Of a stretch of DNA of 64,000 nucleotides, positions 35,458 to 44,812 are shown in pieces (the first letter of the stretch is position 1; each line of letters starts with the position of its first letter). The stretch is taken from positions 124,001 through 188,000 of the forward strand of contig NZ_AAXY01000001.1 in the NCBI RefSeq assembly GCF_000169375.1, given 5' to 3'. A program made the position numbers and the translations under genes. The notes beneath the pieces were generated by a model. It was not told the origin of the DNA. It saw nothing but the letters and a program-made list of their open reading frames with translations, and searched no databases. This DNA is from Marinobacter sp. ELB17. Its GTDB lineage: Bacteria; Pseudomonadota; Gammaproteobacteria; Pseudomonadales; Oleiphilaceae.

Positions 35458-35556
35458 TTACCTCTTCGTTTTGGTGTCAGTGGGCGCCAACCAGAACCAC
35501 CAGACGACGGCGGCCATCAGCGCTAAACCTGTGAGGTTGACCAAAAAAGATGTCAT
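35458..35556 (-). CDS. 32-residue single-span membrane peptide coupled to copA
   Basis: This is a short reading frame of 32 codons plus stop. The peptide has one hydrophobic span ([20 protein letters not shown]) and a basic, hydrophilic tail (PTDTKTKR). Its ATG overlaps the TGA of copA in the four bases ATGA, and it ends six bases before the start of the DUF411 gene. This tight packing argues that it is translated. Small one-span peptides of the same kind are found after copper ATPases in other marine gammaproteobacteria as far as I recall, but I know no function. It may assist or tether CopA or the DUF411 protein. Confidence 0.72.
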   Translation of the reverse strand: MTSFLVNLTGLALMAAVVWWFWLAPTDTKTKR

Positions 35557-38153
35557 TGGTTCTGTTCCTGTTTGGCGGAGCTGTCTACTTTGCGACTGGT
35601 TTTGAACAGTCGCAGCCGGTTAGCGTTGGTAACCACGGTAACCGACGACATCGACATGGCTGCACCGGCAAGGATCGGGCTTAACAGAATGCCCCACAAT
35701 GGATACAGCAAGCCAGCGGCAATGGGGATACCCAGGCTGTTATAAATAAACGCGCCGAACAGATTCTGGTGAATGTTCTTCACCGTGGCGCGGGATATTT
35801 CGATGGCGTCGGGAACCCCGTGCAGGGAACCGCGCATCAGTGTAATGGCGGCGCTTTCAATGGCTACATCAGTGCCGGTGCCAATGGCAAAGCCAACATC
35901 GGCGGCGGCCAGAGCCGGGGCATCGTTAATTCCGTCACCCACCATGGCGACGGTATAGCCTTTTTTACGCATGTCATTAACTACGTCGGCTTTGTCTTCC
36001 GGCAACACTCCGGCACGATAATCGTCAATACCGGCACTGGCGCAGATGGCTTTGGCGGTGGCGTCCACATCGCCGGTGACCATCATCACTTTGATGCCGG
36101 CTTGATGCAGCCGTTCAATGGCGGCCCGGGAGTCAGGTTTGATCGCATCTGCAACGCCAATGACGCCCAGCACCCGTGTGCCCAGGGCCACAAACAGCGG
36201 GGTGCCGGCGTTGTCGGTAATACTTTGGGCGGCCTGGTCCAACGGGGTTACATCCAGCCCTTCATCTACCAGCCAACGCCGGTTGCCCAGGCGCAGGGTA
36301 TCGCCATTGTGTTGCCCGGCTACACCCTTGCCGTTGAGGCTGTCGAAGCCGGTTATGTCGGCCGGTTGAATAGTGTCCTGCCGGACTTTTTCCATAATGG
36401 CGTAGGCCAGCGGGTGCTCTGAATACTGCTCAAGACCGGCGGCCAGGGCCAGCAGATGAATTTCATCACCGTTTACTACATGCACTTGGGTAACCACGGG
36501 TTTGCCGGCAGTGATAGTGCCGGTCTTATCCAGAATGACCAGGTTGATCTTGCCAGCGGTTTGAAGCGCTTCACCCTGGCGGATCAGCGCGCCGTATTCA
36601 GCGGCTTTGCCGACGCCGACCATCACCGACATGGGCGTGGCAAGGCCCAAGGCGCAGGGACAGGCGATGATCAGTACGGTGGTGGCGGCCACCATCATGT
36701 GCGCTACTGCCGGGTCTGGCCCCAGGTTGTACCAGGCAAGCGCGGCGGCTATGGCGATCAGCATCACACTGGGCACAAATACCGAGGAAATTTTATCCGC
36801 CAGGCGGCCTATTGAGGGCTTCGAGCCTTGGGCTTTTTTTACCAGACGGATAATTTGCGCCAGGGCCGTGTCGCTGCCTACACGGGTGGCTTCGTACACA
36901 ATGCTGCCACGGGTGTTCAAAGTGCCGGCAGACACTTCGTCGCCTTCGCCTTTACTGACCGGCATGGGCTCGCCGGTGAGCATGCTTTCGTCAACGCGGG
37001 TGTTGCCTTCGCGCACTACACCGTCCACCGGCAGCTGTTCACCGGGCCGAACGCGGATCTGGTCGCCTTTACGCACCTGCTCTATGGGCAGGTCCTGTTC
37101 CTGGCCGTCGCGGATCACGCGGGCGGTTTTAGCGCGCAGATCCAACAGCCGGCGCACGGCTTCGGAGGTTTTGCCTTTGGCGCGCAGCTCTAATGCCTGG
37201 CCCAGATTGATCAGACCGATGATCATCGCCGAAGCTTCAAAATACACGTGGCGCGCCATTTCTGGCAGGGCTGCGGGGAACACCGCCACCACCATGGAAT
37301 AGATCCACGCGGTGCCGGTACCCAGCGCTACCAGGGTGTCCATATTGGCGTTGTGATGGAGAAAGGCTTTCCCGGCGCTGGTGAAAAAATGGCTGCCGGT
37401 GGCAATCATCACGCCCAGGGTCAGAATGCCCAGGTTGATCCAGGTGGTCTGGTTACCGGCATCTACGGTCATTGAGCCGAAACCCATGCCCCAGATCATC
37501 AGGCCTAAACCCAATGACAGGCTGATCGCCATTTTTACCAGCAAGGTGCGGTAGCGTTTGCGATCTTGCTGCTGGCGGCGTTCGTCTGCAGTGTCTGGAT
37601 CTTCAATCACGCTGGCGCCGTAGCCGGCGCTTTCGATGGCTTTGATCAGTGCTTGCGGAGCTACTTGACCGCTGGCACTGGCGGTATTGTCGGCCAGGTT
37701 CATGTGGGCGCGGGTAACGCCGCTGACCGACTTCAAGGCTTTTTCGATGCTGCTGACGCAAGACGCACAGGTGGCGCCGGTGACCGTCAGCTGAATGCCG
37801 TCGTTGCTGTCGCTGGCGGCGCTGGCCGTCTCTGGCGCAGGGGCCTTTGCTTCATCAGTGGTACTTTTTTCGCTGCGACAGGATGGCGTTATCTTGCTGG
37901 CACAGCAGTTTTTGGCGGCGGGCTCGGCATGGAGAATCTCCGACGGATAGCCCGCTTCGGTGATTCTGCGGGCAGCGTCGGTGGCGTCAATGCCTGCGGG
38001 CAAGGTGACGGTTTTCTGCTCGATGTTCACATCCACCGCGGCACTGTCGGTGACCAAAGGTTCTAATGCCACGCGGATTTTACGGGCGCAGCCCTGGCAG
38101 GTGGCACCGGCAATGCTGAGCCGATTCTCGGTGTTAGCGGTTGTGTTGTCCAT
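35553..38153 (-). CDS. copA: Cu(I)-exporting P1B-type ATPase CopA
   Basis: This is an inner-membrane copper exporter of 866 residues. There are two N-terminal metal-binding domains with C19-x-x-C22 (GATCQGC) and C129-x-x-C132 (GATCASC). Between them is a Cys-bearing linker (KNCCASK, near 82). Eight membrane segments follow, with the ion path C498-P-C500, the YN pair in segment 7 and MSMSS in segment 8; together these mark the Cu(I) class. The phosphorylated Asp is D542 in DKTGT, with HP (SEHPLAY) and GDGIND motifs following. The gene starts three bases after the MerR-family gene, so both share one promoter. Confidence 0.96.
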   Translation of the reverse strand: MDNTTANTENRLSIAGATCQGCARKIRVALEPLVTDSAAVDVNIEQKTVTLPAGIDATDAARRITEAGYPSEILHAEPAAKNCCASKITPSCRSEKSTTDEAKAPAPETASAASDSNDGIQLTVTGATCASCVSSIEKALKSVSGVTRAHMNLADNTASASGQVAPQALIKAIESAGYGASVIEDPDTADERRQQQDRKRYRTLLVKMAISLSLGLGLMIWGMGFGSMTVDAGNQTTWINLGILTLGVMIATGSHFFTSAGKAFLHHNANMDTLVALGTGTAWIYSMVVAVFPAALPEMARHVYFEASAMIIGLINLGQALELRAKGKTSEAVRRLLDLRAKTARVIRDGQEQDLPIEQVRKGDQIRVRPGEQLPVDGVVREGNTRVDESMLTGEPMPVSKGEGDEVSAGTLNTRGSIVYEATRVGSDTALAQIIRLVKKAQGSKPSIGRLADKISSVFVPSVMLIAIAAALAWYNLGPDPAVAHMMVAATTVLIIACPCALGLATPMSVMVGVGKAAEYGALIRQGEALQTAGKINLVILDKTGTITAGKPVVTQVHVVNGDEIHLLALAAGLEQYSEHPLAYAIMEKVRQDTIQPADITGFDSLNGKGVAGQHNGDTLRLGNRRWLVDEGLDVTPLDQAAQSITDNAGTPLFVALGTRVLGVIGVADAIKPDSRAAIERLHQAGIKVMMVTGDVDATAKAICASAGIDDYRAGVLPEDKADVVNDMRKKGYTVAMVGDGINDAPALAAADVGFAIGTGTDVAIESAAITLMRGSLHGVPDAIEISRATVKNIHQNLFGAFIYNSLGIPIAAGLLYPLWGILLSPILAGAAMSMSSVTVVTNANRLRLFKTSRKVDSSAKQEQNQ

Positions 38154-38156
38154 GAT

Positions 38157-38588
38157 TCAGAGTTCCTCCGTCAGGTTAGGTTCGGCCTGATCCCAGTGTT
38201 CAATTAAACGGCAGATGGTATGGCCGTCTGGTGTGCCATCGGGCATGTCTCGCCAAGCGTCCAGGGCCTTTTCCATGCGCTGGTGCAGTTGCTGGAGCTC
38301 GTTAATCTGGAGTTCAACCTCGGCCAGTCGTTGTTCAAACAGGCCGCGCACCATGGGACAGGGGGAATGCTCGTCGTCGGCTTGGTTCAAAATGTCGCGG
38401 ATCTCGGGCAGGGAAAAACCAAGCTGGCGGGCCTTACGGGCAAAACGTAGGCGGCGCAGATCATCGCTGGAGAAATGTTGGTAGTTGTTCGCCGGATCGC
38501 GGCTGGGTGCCAGCAGTTTTTCGCGAGAATAGAATCGCACAGTGTCAGGCGTTACCCCAGCGGCACGGGCCATGTCTTTTACTTTCAT
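38157..38588 (-). CDS. MerR-family metal-responsive regulator of the copper operon
   Basis: This MerR-type activator/repressor has 143 residues: winged helix-turn-helix at 1-70 (VKDMARAAGVTPDTVRFYSR), then the long dimerising helix at 80-112. Metal-binding Cys differ from CueR. There is C77 in HSPCPMV, the place of ZntR C79 where CueR has Ser, and C126 in TICRLIEH, the place of the second loop Cys; the first loop Cys of the C-x7-C pair is missing (Gly). The gene product controls its own operon through a MerR-type operator just upstream. The neighbouring ATPase is clearly Cu(I)-type, so copper is the likely inducer, but the sensing site is unusual. Confidence 0.88.
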   Translation of the reverse strand: MKVKDMARAAGVTPDTVRFYSREKLLAPSRDPANNYQHFSSDDLRRLRFARKARQLGFSLPEIRDILNQADDEHSPCPMVRGLFEQRLAEVELQINELQQLHQRMEKALDAWRDMPDGTPDGHTICRLIEHWDQAEPNLTEEL

Positions 38589-38620
38589 AAACTACCCCGT
38601 CGCCTTTTACGATAAGTGTA

Positions 38621-38651
38621 GCTTAAAACCTGTTAGCTGCTCATAGGTCAA
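38621..38651 (-). promoter_or_regulatory. MerR-type operator-promoter of the copper operon
   Basis: On the minus strand -35 TTGACC (38646-38651) is followed by a 19-base spacer and a -10 like TTAAGC (38621-38626). The over-long spacer holds a dyad (38628-38648) with ACCT...AGGT arms and an AGC-A-GCT centre. Its -35 and spacing match the E. coli copA promoter. The regulator gene starts 33 bases downstream. Confidence 0.72.
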
Positions 38652-38668
38652 ATGTTACGAACGTGTTG

Positions 38669-38977
38669 TCAGCCTTTGGCGCGGAGAAAACAACCGCAGT
38701 GCTTGCACTGTTCCGGAACCATCAGTTTGGCTTGCCAGCCCAGCTTTTCGCTACAAGCGGGACAGGTCAGCTTTAGCTGCATCGCCACTATTGGCGCCAC
38801 CAACAGCACCAGAATGATACCCAGCCCGTCCCAACTATCGCCGCTAGACAACCCCAGTTGGCTGCTGAACACCAAAATGATGATTAACGCCGTAAAGGCG
38901 AACAGAAAATAATTGCGGTTCCACCGTTCCCAGCGGCGTAGGCGCGCGTCTTGTTCGGTGGTCAGATAATGTGTCAT
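38669..38977 (-). CDS. small membrane protein with zinc ribbon, function unknown
   Basis: This 102-residue protein has a charged N-terminal helix (QDARLRRWERWNRN), two hydrophobic segments (about 23-40 and 50-66) and a C-terminal four-cysteine ribbon: CPAC near 71-74 and CKHCGC near 90-95. The ribbon would face the cytoplasm if both segments span the membrane. I do not recognise a named family. It lies upstream of the copper operon on the same strand but the MerR promoter lies between, so it is a separate unit. It could share the transcript of the broken EAL gene ahead of it. Confidence 0.7.
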   Translation of the reverse strand: MTHYLTTEQDARLRRWERWNRNYFLFAFTALIIILVFSSQLGLSSGDSWDGLGIILVLLVAPIVAMQLKLTCPACSEKLGWQAKLMVPEQCKHCGCFLRAKG

Positions 38978-38989
38978 GGAGTCTCACAG

Positions 38990-39615
38990 TTAAAGTAAGT
39001 TTTCAGCGTGTTGCGGCTTCAGCCACTGCTCCAGCTGGTCGGCGGGAATCGGACGGCTGATCAGATAACCCTGAGCCACAGCGCAACCACGCTGGCGCAG
39101 AAAATTGAGCTTGCTGATAGTTTCTACGCCTTCGGCTACCACCTGGATGCCCAGATTGTGGGCCAAATTGATAATTGCAGAGGTAATGGTGGCATCGTCC
39201 TGGCGTTCGGTTACTTGGGTGATGAACGAACGGTCAATTTTTAGCAGATCAATCGGGAAGTCACGGATGTAGCTCAGCGAGGAGTAGCCAACTCCGACAT
39301 TGTCAATTGCCAAGCGCACGCCAAGTTGCGGCTCGATCCAGCGGATGGAAAAATCACGGTCAATCCACTCGATTGCCTGGTAAATCTTGGAATCTTGCAA
39401 ATGGTTGCGGACATCCCTGCGCCACTGGGCTTCGCTAATGGCCATTATTTCAGCCTCGGTGTCCAGATGCGCCTGAATCTGGCGACTGTCTTGCTGGCTT
39501 TGGCCAAATCGCAAACCCAAGGCCAGTAATAAAAACAAAAAAAGATAAACACCGGCAGGGCTGGGGGGAAAAGCCCTTTTGCCACAACACGCTGTGTTGA
39601 ATCGGTGTTTTTCAT
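38990..39615 (-). pseudogene. eroded EAL (c-di-GMP phosphodiesterase) gene: frameshift and internal deletion
   Basis: The C-terminal 110 residues are the last half of an EAL domain (VGYSSLSYIRDFPIDLLKID, VVAEGVET, GYLISRPIP). The first half, with the EAL motif and most metal ligands, is absent. The loop usually DDFGTG reads DNVGVG. Upstream the chain is the start of a sensor domain (AQWRRDVRNHLQD, AIEWIDRDF), joined in frame at about RWIEPQLGVRLA. The natural start ATG at 39615 (MKNTDSTQRVVAKG) is in another frame; restoring one T in the run at 39537-39543 rejoins it. The gene has thus lost its middle and its frame, and cannot encode an active phosphodiesterase. Confidence 0.8.
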
Positions 39616-39623
39616 CGCGCTCT

Positions 39624-40046
39624 CTAGGGTCGGTGTATAAGCCGGGGTATTTCCATTTTTGGACAGCGGTCCATCACTACTTTCATGCCCGCCTGTCGCG
39701 CGCGCTCGGCGCCTTGGTGATTAATAACGCCAATTTGGAGCCACAGGACCGGAATTCTCATGGCGATGGCCTGGTCGATCACCGCGTCGGTGCGTTGCGG
39801 AGCCAGGAACAGGTCTGCCATGTCTGCCGCGACCGGCAGTGATTCAAGATCCGCGTAAACGGTTTCACCCAGTAGCTGCTGGCCAGCCAAACGTGGGTTG
39901 ACGGGTATTACCCGGTAGCCCTGCTGTTGCAAGTAATGCATAACTTCGTGGGAAGGTCGGCTGGTTTTTTCACTGGCGCCCACCAACGCTATGGTGCGGA
40001 CCTGCTGCAGAATGTCGAGAATCTGCGAGTCAGACGTCTCATGCAT
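39624..40046 (-). CDS. CoA-binding domain protein (YccU-like)
   Basis: This 140-residue Rossmann-fold protein resembles the CoA-binding domain of succinyl-CoA synthetase. TIALVGASEKTSRPSHEVMHYL gives the nucleotide loop near 18-38, followed by GYRVIPVNPRLAGQQLLGE and the VLWLQIGVINHQGAERARQAG helix near 100-120. E. coli YccU is the nearest named relative; no function is established beyond CoA binding in structures. It is cytoplasmic, single-domain and alone. It lies nine bases ahead of the EAL pseudogene start on the same strand. Confidence 0.88.
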   Translation of the reverse strand: MHETSDSQILDILQQVRTIALVGASEKTSRPSHEVMHYLQQQGYRVIPVNPRLAGQQLLGETVYADLESLPVAADMADLFLAPQRTDAVIDQAIAMRIPVLWLQIGVINHQGAERARQAGMKVVMDRCPKMEIPRLIHRP

Positions 40047-40130
40047 GATGTAACGCTCCTGTCGAGGAAGAAAATGACAATGTAAGTGCTACCAGTCACC
40101 TAGTGCCCCATCTGGCCAATGTGAACCTGA

Positions 40131-40703
40131 TCAACGGTTGGTACTGATCAGATTGAAGAATTCCAGGCGGGTGGCCTGTGACTTTCGGAACTGGCCGAGC
40201 ATCATCGAGGTCTTCATTTTCGAGTTCTGTTTTTCGACACCGCGCATCATCATGCACATGTGCTGGGCTTCGATCACGACGGCGACGCCCTTGGCGTTGG
40301 TCACACTTTCTACCGCTTCTGCGATTTGTCGGGTCAGATTTTCCTGGATTTGCAGGCGCCTTGCGTACATATCCACAATGCGCGCGAATTTGGACAGCCC
40401 CAGGACCTTGCCCTGGGGCAGGTAGGCAATGTGGCACTTGCCGATAAAAGGCAACACGTGATGTTCACACATGCTGTACAGTTCTATGTCCTGTATCACC
40501 ACCATTTCGTCCATGGCGGATTCGAACACCGCGTTGTTGACCAACTTGTTCAGATCCTGCTGGTACCCGCGAGTTAGAAACTGCATGGCTTTGGCCGCGC
40601 GCAGAGGCGTGCTTTGTAGGCCTTCGCGGTCACAGTTTTCACCCAAGCCATTAATAATGGCGCGGTAGTGGCCTGCAAGATCGTCTGTCAGGGAATTGCT
40701 CAT
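40131..40703 (-). CDS. folE: GTP cyclohydrolase I (FolE)
   Basis: This enzyme makes 7,8-dihydroneopterin triphosphate from GTP, the first step to folate. The protein has 190 residues, the size of the short bacterial FolE. Zinc ligands are in [19 protein letters not shown] and later in [12 protein letters not shown]; the [19 protein letters not shown] and [16 protein letters not shown] motifs are complete. It forms a toroid decamer in known cases. It stands alone, 84 bases from the CoA-binding gene. The canonical Cys-His-Cys zinc set is kept, so this is the Zn-dependent IA type. Confidence 0.95.
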   Translation of the reverse strand: MSNSLTDDLAGHYRAIINGLGENCDREGLQSTPLRAAKAMQFLTRGYQQDLNKLVNNAVFESAMDEMVVIQDIELYSMCEHHVLPFIGKCHIAYLPQGKVLGLSKFARIVDMYARRLQIQENLTRQIAEAVESVTNAKGVAVVIEAQHMCMMMRGVEKQNSKMKTSMMLGQFRKSQATRLEFFNLISTNR

Positions 40704-40802
40704 AAATAAGGGTCCGGTTTACTGAATCTGGCAAGGGCGGAAGCTTAAGGCAAAATGGCCATGATCTCTATGGGTAAGCGCCGTAGCGGTTCAGCTGTCG
40801 CC

Positions 40803-41846
40803 CTAAAGGCCGGTATCGGTTGGCGGCGAGCTGCCAGTTAACTGCACAACACGGTTGCGGCCATCGGATTTGGCTTTATACAGTGCCTGGTCTGCACGCT
40901 TGAGCCAGACTGACCAAGTCTCGTTGGCGCAGGCTTGCGTCAGGCCACCGCTGATGGTGACCCCAATACCGGTCTGAAAGGGTTCAACGGCCACGCTCTT
41001 TACCAGCTCACGGGCCAGTGTCTCGGCTTCGGGCAGGCTGGTTTCCGGCAGCAGCACCATGAATTCTTCGCCGCCAATACGAAATATGTGGTCGTTGTCG
41101 CGCAGGCGGTTGCTCAGCAGGCGTGCTATGCCGGTCAATACGGTGTCACCGGTGTGGTGGCCCCATTTGTCGTTGATGGCTTTGAAGTGGTCCAGGTCCA
41201 GCAGCAAAATAGACGATGGCCGGTCGTAGCGTTCGCACAACTGGATTTGGTTGGTCAGGCTTTCAGCCAGTGTTGCCCGGTTCCGGCAGCCGGTGAGTGG
41301 GTCTGTGGTGGCAAGTTCTGTCAGTTCTTGCTGCAAGCGCCCCACCAGCCAGGCAAAAATCAGTGCGAACAGGCAAGTCAGCCCTAGTGATGTGGTGATA
41401 CGCCAGAACTCCGACAGGGGAAATACGTAAAAGGCCATGACCGCCATCAGGGCCAAAAACACAAAGTTGCTGATGGCGGCATCCCGCAGGGGCATTAGAA
41501 AAAATACGGCAGTAATGGCAGGGTAGGCCCAGTAAAGCCCGGCATGGCCGTTAATGGCGGTAGAATAGACCGCGCAGATCATCGCCAGTAGCGGAAACAG
41601 CCAGCCCCGCAAGAAGTAGTGTTGGCGGAAGCGCAAAAAGCCAATCACCAGTAAGGCGTTGGCGCAGAACAGAAAGAGTAGGGCAGACAATAGATAATTC
41701 TGATGAAGCCACTGCACCACAATCAGCGGCGCTACGGCCAGGCAAGCCCAGAAATGCATATGATAAACCAGCTGGCGGCGAAACCCCATTACCACCAAAG
41801 TTGGGTTGCTGGTAAATTTTTCCGATAGGAAAAAAGGTATGGCCAC
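40803..41846 (-). CDS. membrane-anchored diguanylate cyclase
   Basis: This GGDEF protein has 347 residues. Five to six membrane segments fill residues 28-180, with only short loops, so the N-terminus is a MASE-like membrane sensor. The catalytic domain (about 190-340) has LLLDLDHFKAINDKWGHHTGD, the active-site variant RIGGEEF and an inhibitory RxxD site (RDND) five residues before it. All this predicts an active, feedback-inhibited c-di-GMP synthase. It is divergent from the patatin gene. The ligand sensed is unknown. Confidence 0.9.
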   Translation of the reverse strand: MAIPFFLSEKFTSNPTLVVMGFRRQLVYHMHFWACLAVAPLIVVQWLHQNYLLSALLFLFCANALLVIGFLRFRQHYFLRGWLFPLLAMICAVYSTAINGHAGLYWAYPAITAVFFLMPLRDAAISNFVFLALMAVMAFYVFPLSEFWRITTSLGLTCLFALIFAWLVGRLQQELTELATTDPLTGCRNRATLAESLTNQIQLCERYDRPSSILLLDLDHFKAINDKWGHHTGDTVLTGIARLLSNRLRDNDHIFRIGGEEFMVLLPETSLPEAETLARELVKSVAVEPFQTGIGVTISGGLTQACANETWSVWLKRADQALYKAKSDGRNRVVQLTGSSPPTDTGL

Positions 41847-42053
41847 CTAGAGCTCCCTTCGTCAGCCCGATGTTGCGGCTTGGCACGCTGGTTTTTTTTA
41901 TTACTCAATACGCCAAATTTAGCACGGCTTGCCGTGAAAAAACGCTGCCCTGTTGAATAATCGTTGTCGTGTTCGCCGGAGAAACCGCGGCCAAACCCAA
42001 TAATGATGACACTTTGTGGCTTTCTCGACCGCGTCCCTTATTAAGGAGAAACC

Positions 42054-43136
42054 ATGACCGCTATTCATATTCGCACACCGGCTTTAACGATTCGAGCCGG
42101 TACTCGTGCCATGAGGCGGTTACGGGATAACCCGCTGAGCGCCGAGGATGTTCACGTGATTCCTGGCGCTGCCGGCGGGCCCAAAGCCTTGGGCCTGAGC
42201 GGCTTGGATAAAACCCTGTTTGGTCATTGGCTGCCGAGCGCGCCGCAGCCCAGAGCGTTGGTGGGCTCGTCTATTGGCAGCTGGCGCTTTGCGGCGGTGG
42301 CGTCGTCTGACAACCCGGTTGCTCAGTTGGAGTTGCTAGCGGAGCTATACACCCAGCAGCGTTTTACAAAAGGGGTCAGCGCCGCCGAAGTAACCCGCAA
42401 AAGCCTCGAGTTTCTGCAACAGTTACTGGGTGGGCGTGAACAGCATATTTTGAATCACCCGCAGTATCGGCTCAGCGTAATGGTGGTGCGCAGTTTGGGA
42501 CTGTTGCGGCACGATAGCCGCGGTCGTCTGACCCTGGGGCTGCTACACGCCATAGCTAGCAATATGCTGGGGCGCCGGCATCTGGGTCGGGTCATGGAGC
42601 GGGGCATTGTGCAGGACACTCGCACACCGGCACCCTTAGAGGAGCTGCGCGATTTCGCCAGCCACACCATTGCACTGAATCAAGACAACCTGCTTCCGGC
42701 GTTGCTGGCCTCGGCTTCAATTCCGATGGTGATGTCGGGAGTGGCGAACATTCCTGGAGCGCCAGCAGGACTTTATCGCGACGGCGGTTTATTGGATTAT
42801 CACCTGGATTTGCCGTACCAGCAGCCCGGTGTTGTGCTGTATCCGCATTTTACCGACCGAATAATTCCCGGTTGGTTTGATAAGTCTTTACCTTGGCGCA
42901 AGTCTAACGCGTCACATGTGCAGGATGTGCTGTTGGTGGCCCCCTCGGCGGACTATCTGGCGAGTTTGCCCAATGGAAAGCTGCCGGACCGTCGTGATTT
43001 TGAAAAGTATCTGGGCGACGATGCCGGCCGCGAAAAGGCCTGGCGTCGGGCGATTGCCGAGAGTGAACGCCTGGGTGATGAATTCATGGAATTGGTGGAA
43101 AAGCGCCAGTGGAATTCAGTGATGCAGCCGCTGTAG
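42054..43136 (+). CDS. patatin-like phospholipase
   Basis: This lipid acyl hydrolase has 360 residues. The oxyanion loop is GAAGGPKALG near 39-48, the nucleophile elbow is GSSIG near 72-76 (Ser catalytic), and the dyad Asp is in YRDGGLLDY near 244. The Ser-Asp dyad is thus complete. No signal peptide is seen, so it is cytoplasmic or secreted by a leaderless route. Patatins cleave phospholipids or neutral lipids; the substrate is open. An AAGGAG ribosome site precedes ATG 42054. It is convergent with znuB. Confidence 0.88.
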   Translation: MTAIHIRTPALTIRAGTRAMRRLRDNPLSAEDVHVIPGAAGGPKALGLSGLDKTLFGHWLPSAPQPRALVGSSIGSWRFAAVASSDNPVAQLELLAELYTQQRFTKGVSAAEVTRKSLEFLQQLLGGREQHILNHPQYRLSVMVVRSLGLLRHDSRGRLTLGLLHAIASNMLGRRHLGRVMERGIVQDTRTPAPLEELRDFASHTIALNQDNLLPALLASASIPMVMSGVANIPGAPAGLYRDGGLLDYHLDLPYQQPGVVLYPHFTDRIIPGWFDKSLPWRKSNASHVQDVLLVAPSADYLASLPNGKLPDRRDFEKYLGDDAGREKAWRRAIAESERLGDEFMELVEKRQWNSVMQPL

Positions 43137-43176
43137 CCCCTGCGTTTGGATGCGAGAACCCTTCTGTTAAGCCGAC

Positions 43177-43983
43177 TTATGCCCGTTGTTTGCCGCCAAC
43201 CGCGGATATCAGCAGAAAACAGCTGAATGCGGTAACCACCACCGACGGCCCCGCCGGTGTGTCCAGTTCCCATGACAGGGCCAGCCCCCCGGTCACGGCA
43301 ATAAAGCCGAACAGCATCGCCATGGCCACCATCTGTTCGGGTGTGCGTGCCAGGCGCCTTGCGGTGGCGGCGGGAATAATCAGCAGCGCAGTAATCAGCA
43401 GCACGCCGACAATTTTCATGGCCACTGCAATAACAATGGCAAACATCAGAATCAGAGCCAGCCGCAGGCGTTCTACCGGCACCCCTTCAACCCGCGCCAG
43501 TTCTTCGTGAATGGTGCTCATCAGCAGGCCACGCCATAGCAGCGCCAGCAGGCACAAAATAGTGGCGGCACCGCCGTAAATCCACCATAGATCGCTGCGG
43601 CTCATGGCCAGCAGATCGCCAAACAGCAGCCCGGTCAGGTCCATTCGCACCGAGGGCATAAAGCTCAGGGTGACCAGTCCAATGGCCAGCGCACTGTGGG
43701 CCAGGATGCCCAGTAGGGTATCGGTGGCTAATGTTTTGCTGCGGGAAAACAGCACCAGCGCCAGAGCCAACCCCAAGCAAGTGATAATCACCCCAACATT
43801 AATCGGCACCTGAATCACAAAGCTCAGGGCAATGCCTAGAAGTGCCGAGTGGGCCAGTGTATCGCCAAAATAGGCTAACCGCCGCCAAACCACAAAACAG
43901 CCCAGAGGCCCCGCTACCAGAGCGACACCCAGGCCGCCGATCAGCGCACGCCAGAAAAAATCATCCAGAATGCCATCAATCAT
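43177..43983 (-). CDS. znuB: zinc ABC transporter permease ZnuB
   Basis: This inner-membrane permease of the ZnuABC zinc importer has 268 residues and eight to nine segments. Family marks are RRLAYFGDTLAHSALLGIAL near 35-55, TDTLLGILAHSALAIGL near 95, and KIVGVLLITALLIIPAATARRLA near 210. The start at ATG 43983 (MIDGILDDFFWRAL) lies inside the end of znuC (eight-base overlap), which fixes it; the open frame extends much further upstream only as a shadow of znuC. The periplasmic binding protein ZnuA is not in the window. Confidence 0.93.
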   Translation of the reverse strand: MIDGILDDFFWRALIGGLGVALVAGPLGCFVVWRRLAYFGDTLAHSALLGIALSFVIQVPINVGVIITCLGLALALVLFSRSKTLATDTLLGILAHSALAIGLVTLSFMPSVRMDLTGLLFGDLLAMSRSDLWWIYGGAATILCLLALLWRGLLMSTIHEELARVEGVPVERLRLALILMFAIVIAVAMKIVGVLLITALLIIPAATARRLARTPEQMVAMAMLFGFIAVTGGLALSWELDTPAGPSVVVTAFSCFLLISAVGGKQRA

Positions 43984-44812
43984 GGTGGTGCCCTGAGCAA
44001 GTTGGCGCTGCTTCTGCGTCGTCGAGAGTACTTTTTTTGAGAGTGCCTTCGCTGAGAGTGCCATCGATAGCGGAGCCGCCGCCAATAACATTGCCGTGCA
44101 GATCATGTCGGTGATTGTGATGGTGATGGTACACCGCCAGTGACTCGGCAACGGCGGTGCCGAAGGTTTCAATAAAGGCCGGGTCGTGGGATATGTCTTC
44201 CGGAAAACCGCTGCAACACACGTGCTGGTTCAGGCAGATAACCTTGTCGGTCGCGGCCATAACCAGATGCAGGTCGTGGGATATCATGATAACGCCGCAG
44301 TTGAGTTCGTCTCGGAGCTGGCGCACCAGATCGTAAAGCGCGGCTTGGCCATTGATGTCGACCCCTTGAGCTGGCTCATCCAGGACCAACAGGCCGGGCT
44401 GACGGGCCAGCGCGCGGGCCAGCAGCAGGCGTTGTTTCTCGCCGCCAGAAAGATGGTGCACCGAAGCTGTCATCAGGTGGGCTACACCAGTGCGCGCCAA
44501 CGCCTTTTGACAGCCTTTGCGGTCACAGCCGCCCAGCGCCATGAAACGCTCAACACTCAGCGGCAGGGTGGTTTCGAGGTTCAGGGTTTGTGGCACATAG
44601 CCAATCACCAAGCCGGGCTGCAGGCTAATCGATCCAGAAGTGGCTTTCTGGATGCCCAGGATGCTTTTGATCAGGGTGGTTTTGCCGGCTCCGTTGGGGC
44701 CAATAATAGTGATGATATCGCCGCGCTTTATACTCAAAGACACCCGATCAACAATCAATCGGGCATTGAGCGTCACCGATACCTTGCTCAGTTCTGCCAA
44801 AACCTCGTTCAT
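43976..44812 (-). CDS. znuC: zinc ABC transporter ATPase ZnuC
   Basis: This is the ATP-binding subunit for zinc uptake, 278 residues. Walker A is GPNGAGKTT near 39-47, the signature is LSGGEKQR near 122-129, Walker B is LLVLDEP near 141-147, and the switch His is in MISHDLH. The last 55 residues extend beyond a usual ABC domain and are rich in His (HHHHNHRH, and CSGHHHD at the very end), fit for zinc binding. It overlaps zur by four bases (ATGA) and znuB by eight, so the three genes form one operon. Confidence 0.95.
   Translation of the reverse strand: MNEVLAELSKVSVTLNARLIVDRVSLSIKRGDIITIIGPNGAGKTTLIKSILGIQKATSGSISLQPGLVIGYVPQTLNLETTLPLSVERFMALGGCDRKGCQKALARTGVAHLMTASVHHLSGGEKQRLLLARALARQPGLLVLDEPAQGVDINGQAALYDLVRQLRDELNCGVIMISHDLHLVMAATDKVICLNQHVCCSGFPEDISHDPAFIETFGTAVAESLAVYHHHHNHRHDLHGNVIGGGSAIDGTLSEGTLKKSTLDDAEAAPTCSGHHHD

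Noticed and set aside
43984..44172. N-terminal extension of ZnuB
   Set aside because: These codons lie wholly within znuC and give a Cys/Thr-rich sequence unlike ABC permeases.
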